Shown here one piece after another: positions 59,254-64,000 of a stretch of DNA of 64,000 bases. The position numbers and the translations under genes are program-made. This DNA comes from Streptomyces sp. NBC_01142 (GTDB lineage: Bacteria; Actinomycetota; Actinomycetes; Streptomycetales; Streptomycetaceae). Position 1 is the stretch's first letter, and each line of letters starts with the position of its first letter. The stretch is taken from positions 2,232,001-2,296,000 of the forward strand of contig NZ_JAPEOR010000001.1 of assembly GCF_026341125.1 (NCBI RefSeq), given 5' to 3'. The notes beneath the pieces were generated by a model, which made no database searches, was not told where the DNA came from, and saw nothing but the letters and a program-made list of their open reading frames with translations.

Positions 59254-60045
59254 TCAGCGGCGCGACCGCTGGGCCGCGACGACCTGACGGACCGTGTTCT
59301 CTCCCGCGCCCCGTCGCTGCACCCGCTCGGCGAAGCCCGGGAACTGGCCCGCGATCGCGCTCAGCAGCCTCAGCTCCGGCGGGGCGACGTTGATTTCGGC
59401 CACATCGCGCTCGACGGCGCGGACCACTCCGGCGACGACCTGGCGCGGGGAGACCGTACGCATCCCGCTGGGCGGTGTCGCGCCGGTCGCGGCGAACATG
59501 CCCACGTCCCGTACGAAACCGGGCTGGACGATCGACACGCCGACACCGGTGCCGTAAAGGTCCTGGCGGAAGCCCAGTGCGAAGCCGCGCAGACCGAACT
59601 TGGTGGCGTTGTACAGGGACGAGGACCTGGTCGCCGCCTTGCCGGAGATCGAGCCGACGAAGGCGAGATGGCCCCGGCCCGCCTCGACCATCGCGGGGGC
59701 GAGCAGGCGGGCCAGCATGGCCGGGGCGCGGAGGTTCACCGCCAGCGCGCGGTCGAGCTGTGCCGGGGTGTAGTCGAGCAGGTCGCCGCTGGAGGGCAGG
59801 GCGGCGTTGGCTATCAGGATGTCCGTGCCGGCGGCCTCGTCGGCGAGGCGTTCGACATCCGCGGGGTCCGCGAGGTCGGCGACGACCGTACGGGCGCCGT
59901 ACCGCTCGGCGAGCGGCTCGACCGCCTCGGCGCGGCGGCCGGTCAGCACCAACTTGGCTCCTCTGGCTGCCAGTTCGGCGGCGAGCGCGCCGCCGATGCC
60001 GCCCGTGACTCCGGTGAGCAGAACGGTTGCTCCGGTGATGCGCAT
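59254..60045 (-). CDS. SDR-family oxidoreductase
   Basis: The 263-residue product has TGVTGGIGGALAAELAARGAKLVLTGR at the N-terminus, ADLADPADV, IANAALPSSG in place of the usual NNAG, catalytic Ser in VGSISGKAAT and the pair in SSLYNATKFGLRGFA (YxxxK). It is an NAD(P)-dependent alcohol/ketone enzyme of the DltE/short-chain type. GGAGGG lies 7 nt before the ATG. It is divergent from the amidase across a perfect 24-bp palindrome and is probably controlled by the TetR encoded two genes away. Confidence 0.86.
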   Translation of the reverse strand: MRITGATVLLTGVTGGIGGALAAELAARGAKLVLTGRRAEAVEPLAERYGARTVVADLADPADVERLADEAAGTDILIANAALPSSGDLLDYTPAQLDRALAVNLRAPAMLARLLAPAMVEAGRGHLAFVGSISGKAATRSSSLYNATKFGLRGFALGFRQDLYGTGVGVSIVQPGFVRDVGMFAATGATPPSGMRTVSPRQVVAGVVRAVERDVAEINVAPPELRLLSAIAGQFPGFAERVQRRGAGENTVRQVVAAQRSRR

Positions 60046-60060
60046 CTGGTTACCCTCCAG

Positions 60061-60084
60061 TATTGTTCGTTCGAACGAACAATA
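60061..60084. promoter_or_regulatory. Perfect 24-bp palindromic TetR-type operator
   Basis: The half-site TATTGTTCGTTC (60061-60072) is followed immediately by its exact reverse complement (60073-60084). It lies 16 bp before both the SDR start (leftward) and the amidase start (rightward). The amidase transcript also encodes a TetR regulator, the probable ligand of this site, giving autoregulation and coordinated control of the divergent SDR. Confidence 0.85.
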
Positions 60085-60100
60085 GGGAGGCGAGGCGGAC

Positions 60101-61543
60101 GTGTCCACAGCTGAATTCGGCGGGCTGGCAGAACACACACGACTTCTGAGAGAGGGTCAGGTCACGTCCGAGGCTCTGGTGGCGAGCGCCATCGAGCGGA
60201 TCGAGGCCAGCCAGAGCACCATCAACGCCTTCCGCTGGGTACGCGGCGAGCAGGCACTCGACGAAGCCCGGGAAGCGGACCGGCGGCGCGCCGCGGGGGA
60301 GGGCGTACGGCTGCCGCTGCTCGGCGTACCCCTCGCCGTCAAGGACGACACCGATGTCGCCGGACTGCCCACCCTTTTCGGCTGCGGCGGCGAGAAAGCA
60401 GCGGCCACCGAGGACGGCGAAGCGGTACGCCGGCTGCGCGCGGCCGGCGCCGTGATCGTCGGCAAGACCAACTCCTGCGAGCTGGGCCAGTGGCCGTTCA
60501 CCGAGGGGCCCGCCTTCGGCGCCACCCGCAACCCCTGGTCCACCGACCACACTCCGGGCGGCTCCTCCGGCGGCTCCGCGGCCGCCGTCGCCGCCGGGCT
60601 CGTACCCGCGGCGCTCGGCTCGGACGGCGCCGGATCCGTCCGTATCCCCGCCGCCTGGTCCCATCTGGTCGGCATCAAGCCGCAGCGCGGCCGGGTCTCC
60701 CTCCACCCGTACACTGACGCCTTCCAGGGCCTCAACGTCTACGGCCCGCTCGCCCGCACCGTCGCCGATGCCGCCCTGCTGCTCGACGCGGTGCAGGGCC
60801 CGCACGCCGGGGATCTGTACCGGCCCGACGCGATCGACACCTCGGCCGCAGCCGGCCGGGATCCCGGCCGGCTGCGCATCGCACTCGCCTGGCGGCCCCC
60901 GCTCACCCTCACCCGCGCCACGCCCCACCCCGAGGTGCGCCGCGCCGTCACCGCGCTCGCGGAGGCGCTCGCCCGCCTCGGCCACCAGGTGGAGGAGGCC
61001 CGTCCGCGCTACGGGCTGATCGGCCTCTCCTTCGTGCCGCGCGCCACCGCGGGGATCGCGGAGGCCGCCGCCCTGCACCCCGACCCCGCCCTCCTCGATC
61101 CGCGCACCCGCAGCGCCGTGCGCAACGGCCGGCGCCTCGGCGGCCGCGTGGTGCGAGCCGCCCGCGCCCGGGAGATCCGCCAGCAGCACAGGATCGGCGC
61201 GATCTTCGACTCGTCCGGATTCGACGTCGTGCTCACCCCGACCACCGCCGCGCCGCCGCCGCGCATCGGCACGTTCGACGGGATGAGCGCCTGGCGCACC
61301 GACACGACGATGGCGGCCGTGTGCCCGTATGCCTGGCCCTGGAACGTACTCGGCTGGCCGGGTGTCAATGTCCCCGCCGGCCTCACCCGCGACGGACTGC
61401 CTGTCGGCGCCCAGCTGCTGGGTCCGGCCGGCAGCGAGGAGCGGCTGATCTCGCTGGCCGCCCAGCTCGAGGCGGACCGGCGATGGTACGAGAAGCGGCC
61501 GCCCGCCCCCGTGACGGCAAGGAGCGTGCCGGTGGAACAATGA
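60101..61543 (+). CDS. Amidase (amidase signature family)
   Basis: The 480-residue product carries the Ser-cisSer-Lys triad: Lys in GVPLAVKDDTDVAG, cis-Ser and Ser in TPGGSSGGSAAAVAAGLVPAALGSDGAGSVRIPA. VIVGKTNSCELGQWP and the C-terminal GWPGVNVPAGLTRDGLPVGAQLLGP are typical. It hydrolyses amides; whether the substrate is an aryl-, peptide- or xenobiotic amide is not visible. It is not GatA, since gatB and gatC are absent. GTG start with GAGG 5 nt upstream. It overlaps the TetR gene by ATGA. Confidence 0.91.
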   Translation: MSTAEFGGLAEHTRLLREGQVTSEALVASAIERIEASQSTINAFRWVRGEQALDEAREADRRRAAGEGVRLPLLGVPLAVKDDTDVAGLPTLFGCGGEKAAATEDGEAVRRLRAAGAVIVGKTNSCELGQWPFTEGPAFGATRNPWSTDHTPGGSSGGSAAAVAAGLVPAALGSDGAGSVRIPAAWSHLVGIKPQRGRVSLHPYTDAFQGLNVYGPLARTVADAALLLDAVQGPHAGDLYRPDAIDTSAAAGRDPGRLRIALAWRPPLTLTRATPHPEVRRAVTALAEALARLGHQVEEARPRYGLIGLSFVPRATAGIAEAAALHPDPALLDPRTRSAVRNGRRLGGRVVRAARAREIRQQHRIGAIFDSSGFDVVLTPTTAAPPPRIGTFDGMSAWRTDTTMAAVCPYAWPWNVLGWPGVNVPAGLTRDGLPVGAQLLGPAGSEERLISLAAQLEADRRWYEKRPPAPVTARSVPVEQ

Positions 61544-62148
61544 CCGCCATGTCCCGCTCTGCTCACCCCGCCCCCTCCGCCCCGACCCGGCAGCGCATCA
61601 TCACCGCTGTCCTGCACATCATCGGCAGTGACGGGGTGGCGGCGGTCACCAACCGGCGGATAGCCAAGGAGGCCGGGGTCTCACTCGGCTCGGTCACCTA
61701 CCACTTCGACACCCAGCACGAGCTGTTGCGCGAGAGTCTGCTGCACTTCGTACGCGAGGAGACCCGCCGCTTCACCGAACTCGCCGACCAGTGCCAGAGC
61801 GACGGCGTGGACATCGAGGGGGCTGCCGCCCTGGCCGGACAGGTGGCGGGCGGCACCTCCTTCGACAGCGAGCACATCGCGCCCTTCGAGCTGTACGTGG
61901 AGGCGGGGCGCGACGAGCGACTGCGGGAGGCGGCGGCCGAGGCCTTCGCGGCGTACGACCGCCTCGCCGCCCAGATCCTCACCGGCCTGGGGGTCCCCGA
62001 CGCCGAGCGCCTCGCCGCGACCACGGTCGCGCTGGTGATGGGCCTCCAACTGCGCAGACTGGCCACGGGTGCACCGGCCGAGGACCTCGTCGACGCGCTG
62101 CTGCTGCTTGCGCGGGGCGCCGTCGGCCAGGACGCCGGCCGGCCCTGA
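61540..62148 (+). CDS. TetR-family transcriptional regulator
   Basis: The 202-residue product has the TetR HTH: RQRIITAVLHIIGSDGVAAVTNRRIAKEAGVSLGSVTYHFDTQHELLRESL. The ligand domain is helical (FELYVEAGRDERLREAAAEAF, LVMGLQLRRLATG). It is translationally coupled to the amidase gene. It most likely binds the 24-bp palindrome between the amidase and SDR genes and is released by a substrate of these enzymes. Confidence 0.9.
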   Translation: MTAMSRSAHPAPSAPTRQRIITAVLHIIGSDGVAAVTNRRIAKEAGVSLGSVTYHFDTQHELLRESLLHFVREETRRFTELADQCQSDGVDIEGAAALAGQVAGGTSFDSEHIAPFELYVEAGRDERLREAAAEAFAAYDRLAAQILTGLGVPDAERLAATTVALVMGLQLRRLATGAPAEDLVDALLLLARGAVGQDAGRP

Positions 62149-62602
62149 GAGGTGCTGAGGATCGCCCTCACACATCCTCCGCGATGTGCTCGACGGCGGT
62201 GATCGCCCGGTAGGCGACCGGAGGGGTTCCTGCACCAGTTCCCAACTGGCCTTGTCCGCCCACGAGTCGGGGCTGGTTGGAACCGTGCTCGTGGACGAGA
62301 CGGCCCGTCAGTTTCTGCGATACGCGCAGGTCTGTCCGCCCGAACGGCCACGCCGCTTCACGATGGAGGCCGTGAACCGAACTCGAGGACCCGAGGGCCT
62401 CTGAGCAGCCTGGCCGATGGCCGTTCGACGTTTCAGGGACAGCCCGATGCCCTCGGAGGTCAGGCCGTGCATCGAACCCTCCGGCTCTTCCCACCATGAC
62501 TCATACTTCTCTGACCTGCATCTTCACCCAGCCATCAGGCCGTTCCGGGATTCCTGAGCGGGGACGAGGTGCTTTCGCAGGGTGCCGGACCAACCGCGCA
62601 AT
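62149..62602. other. 454-bp gap without a supported gene
   Basis: No reading frame here has a ribosome site together with protein-like composition. Codon bias is lost in all frames and the sequence looks like decayed coding DNA, but no recognisable family could be identified. The right end carries the promoter of the M15 peptidase gene. Confidence 0.4.
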
Positions 62603-62608
62603 TATCCT
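62603..62608 (+). promoter_or_regulatory. Leaderless-type -10 box of M15 peptidase gene
   Basis: TATCCT lies exactly at -12 to -7 relative to the GTG at 62615. The only ribosome-like bases (AAAGG) touch the start codon and are too close to work, so a leaderless message is likely. Confidence 0.55.
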
Positions 62609-62614
62609 GAAAGG

Positions 62615-63271
62615 GTGGATATTGCTCGTCGGACCGTTGTGCCCGTCCTGGCTCTGTCCCTGGTCCTCGCCACAGCGCCCGCCCAGGCCACCGCCATCCC
62701 TGCCCCGCGGCTCGCTGCCCATGTCGCCGATGTTCCGCAGGCCAAGCTCGGCGCGAGCTACCAGCGCGGCTGCCCGGTTCCGCCCGGACGGCTGCGGCTG
62801 ATCGAGATGAATCACTGGGGCTTCGACGGGAGCGTCCACCGCGGTGAGCTGATTGTCCATCAGGATGTGGTGCGGCCTCTCCTGCGCGTCTTCGCGCAGG
62901 CCTTCGACGGGCGCTTCCCGATCCGCCGGATGCGAGTGATGGCGGAGTACGGCGGCAGCGACGCGGCAGCCATGGCGGACGACAACACCTCCGCCTTCAA
63001 CTGCCGCCGGGTGACGGGTGACCCGCGCGCGCTGTCCCGGCACTCCTACGGGGACGCGGTCGACATCAACCCCCTCGAGAATCCGTACGTGGACGGCTCG
63101 GGAGGCGTCCACCCAGCAGCCGGAGCCCGCTATCTGGACCGCGACCGGCCCGTCAAGGGGATGATCGTGCCGGGTGACGTCATCATGACCGGTATGAACA
63201 GCGCCGGCTGGCAGTGGGGCGGTCGCTGGCAGCCGCCCGACTTTCAGCACTTCTCGGCCGACGGGACCTGA
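62615..63271 (+). CDS. Secreted M15-family D-Ala-D-Ala carboxypeptidase-like peptidase
   Basis: The 218-residue product starts at GTG with DIARRTVVPVLALSLVLATAPAQA, a signal peptide. The mature domain contains DDNTSAFNCRRVTG, SRHSYGDAVDINPLENPYV (zinc ligands His and Asp, VanY/M15C type) and WQPPDFQHFS with the last zinc His. It trims peptidoglycan peptides outside the membrane. A more upstream in-frame ATG would extend the N-terminus into a non-signal-like stretch, and the -10 box fits the GTG. Confidence 0.88.
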   Translation: MDIARRTVVPVLALSLVLATAPAQATAIPAPRLAAHVADVPQAKLGASYQRGCPVPPGRLRLIEMNHWGFDGSVHRGELIVHQDVVRPLLRVFAQAFDGRFPIRRMRVMAEYGGSDAAAMADDNTSAFNCRRVTGDPRALSRHSYGDAVDINPLENPYVDGSGGVHPAAGARYLDRDRPVKGMIVPGDVIMTGMNSAGWQWGGRWQPPDFQHFSADGT

Positions 63272-63455
63272 AGGCGAGGCCGACGGGAGGGGTGCCGTCC
63301 AGGGCGCGAACGGCAGCTTCCCTGTCAGCCGAGGTTCGACGGTGAGGCCACGACGTCACGGTGTCCGCCGCGGCGAATCCCAGAGGAATGCAGGGTTACG
63401 CGGTGGGGCGCGGACCGTACGCTGCGATGTCAGCGGGCCGTGCTTAGCTGGAAGT

Positions 63456-64000
63456 ATGATCGATGACTTTCTGAACGGTGACCTGTCCGACGTCGAGGGG
63501 GCGCTCCGCAAGGCGGCCGCCGTCGAGATCATGCCGCGCTACCGGCAGCTCGCCGCGCACGAGATCGTCGAGAAGAGCGGCCCGCACGACCTGGTGACGA
63601 TCGCCGACCGCAGCGCCGAGGAACACCTCACGGCATCCCTGACCGCTCTGCTGCCCGGCTCGGTGGTGGTCGGTGAGGAGGCGGTGCACGCCGATCCGTC
63701 CGTCTACGAGGCGTTGCAGGGCGACGCGCCGGTGTGGATCGTGGATCCGGTCGACGGCACCCGGCAGTTCGTCCGCGGCGAGCCCGGGTTCTGCACGCTC
63801 GTCGCCCTTGCCCACCATGGTGAGCTGTTCGCCTCATGGACGTATGCGCCGGTCCTCGAGGAAATGGCCGTCGCGGTACGAGGCGGTGGCGCCCGGCTCA
63901 ATGGCGAGCCGATACGGGCGGGTTCGCCCGCGCCCGGGGCGGACCTCGAGATTGCGATGTCCCACCCGGACTACACGACCCCGGACCAGAAGCGCGCGTT
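63456..64000 (+). CDS. Inositol monophosphatase family protein, 5' part
   Basis: The frame is open to the window end, giving 181 residues of a usual 260-270. It begins MIDDFLNGDLSDVEGALRKAA and contains SGPHDLVTIADRSAEEHL, VVGEEAVHAD and the metal-binding WIVDPVDGTRQFVRG, the signature of inositol-monophosphatase-like Mg-dependent phosphatases, followed by APVLEEMAVAVRGGGARLNGEPI. Substrates in the family include inositol-1-phosphate, histidinol-phosphate and PAP; the choice cannot be made from this part. Confidence 0.88.
   Translation, partial: MIDDFLNGDLSDVEGALRKAAAVEIMPRYRQLAAHEIVEKSGPHDLVTIADRSAEEHLTASLTALLPGSVVVGEEAVHADPSVYEALQGDAPVWIVDPVDGTRQFVRGEPGFCTLVALAHHGELFASWTYAPVLEEMAVAVRGGGARLNGEPIRAGSPAPGADLEIAMSHPDYTTPDQKRA

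Noticed and set aside
60101..61543. Amidase as GatA of the tRNA-dependent transamidation complex
   Set aside because: No gatB or gatC nearby, the sequence lacks typical GatA context, and it is coupled to a TetR regulator.
62168..62497. 109-codon minus-strand frame after the TetR gene
   Set aside because: Composition is not protein-like, no start signal, and codon bias is absent; possibly decayed DNA but not identifiable as a transposase or other gene.

Overview
The window is high-GC actinobacterial DNA. Third-position G/C bias, GTG/TTG starts, GGAGG-type ribosome sites, four-base ATGA/GTGA overlaps, lipobox lipoproteins, a TM-anchored Ser/Thr kinase, AllR-type purine control, a F420-dependent enzyme and several families found mainly in streptomycetes all point to a Streptomyces chromosome. 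No rRNA, tRNA, CRISPR array, integrase or intact transposase was seen. Identifications rest on reading motifs and family resemblance, not on database searches.

Layout. 1-774 is the tail of a secreted fibronectin-III protein. 1373-3121 is a visibly more AT-rich three-gene minus-strand unit resembling Streptomyces type VII secretion (WXG-like) substrate loci, behind five 11-bp-phased CGTAT repeats. 3527-14024 is dominated by purine catabolism: malate synthase (aceB), a MobA-like nucleotidyltransferase, an IclR-type regulator (allR), allantoinase (allB) and allantoicase (alc). The aceB, allR and allB promoters carry related palindromes, so the window appears to hold a small AllR-type regulon feeding allantoin-derived glyoxylate into malate. 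A Ser/Thr kinase lies inside this block. 14210-22750 holds stand-alone enzymes (SDR, AIM24, DHFR-like, EamA transporter) and an apparent operon of histidine kinase, response regulator, P450 and thioesterase.

22818-30921 is a sugar utilisation locus: divergent Gfo/Idh/MocA dehydrogenase, GntR regulator, two tandem paralogous binding lipoproteins, one permease, one single-domain ATPase and a ROK kinase. A shared 15-bp element overlaps the -35 region of both divergent transcription units. 30959-34235 holds a fused PcaD-PcaC protein, an MBL-fold protein, exonuclease III and a small DUF protein. 34347-37553 is a glutamate-type polar amino acid ABC operon (gluABCD order). 37640-48597 is mostly secreted or envelope proteins: CocE/X-Pro hydrolase, L,D-transpeptidase, gamma-glutamyltransferase, GH75 chitosanase. 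It also holds a P450 carrying a palindromic 27-bp insertion, and a second-type methionine aminopeptidase divergent from an XRE regulator, both with leaderless-type promoters.

50667-56938 is a reductive pyrimidine/hydantoin catabolic operon: beta-ureidopropionase, aminotransferase, dihydropyrimidinase, F420-type LLM oxidoreductase, NCS1 permease. It has a 25-bp operator at the promoter and a MITE-like 142-bp inverted-repeat element inside. No classical dihydropyrimidine dehydrogenase is present, which makes the F420-type enzyme the most interesting candidate for the missing first step. 56845-64000 holds a membrane-spanning XRE regulator whose 3' end runs antisense into the permease, a secreted protein followed by a G-quadruplex motif and a terminator, an SDR/amidase/TetR locus organised around a perfect 24-bp palindrome, an M15 peptidase and the start of an inositol-monophosphatase gene.

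A recurring feature is the filling of intergenic gaps by short, locus-specific tandem repeats (14-28 bp units).
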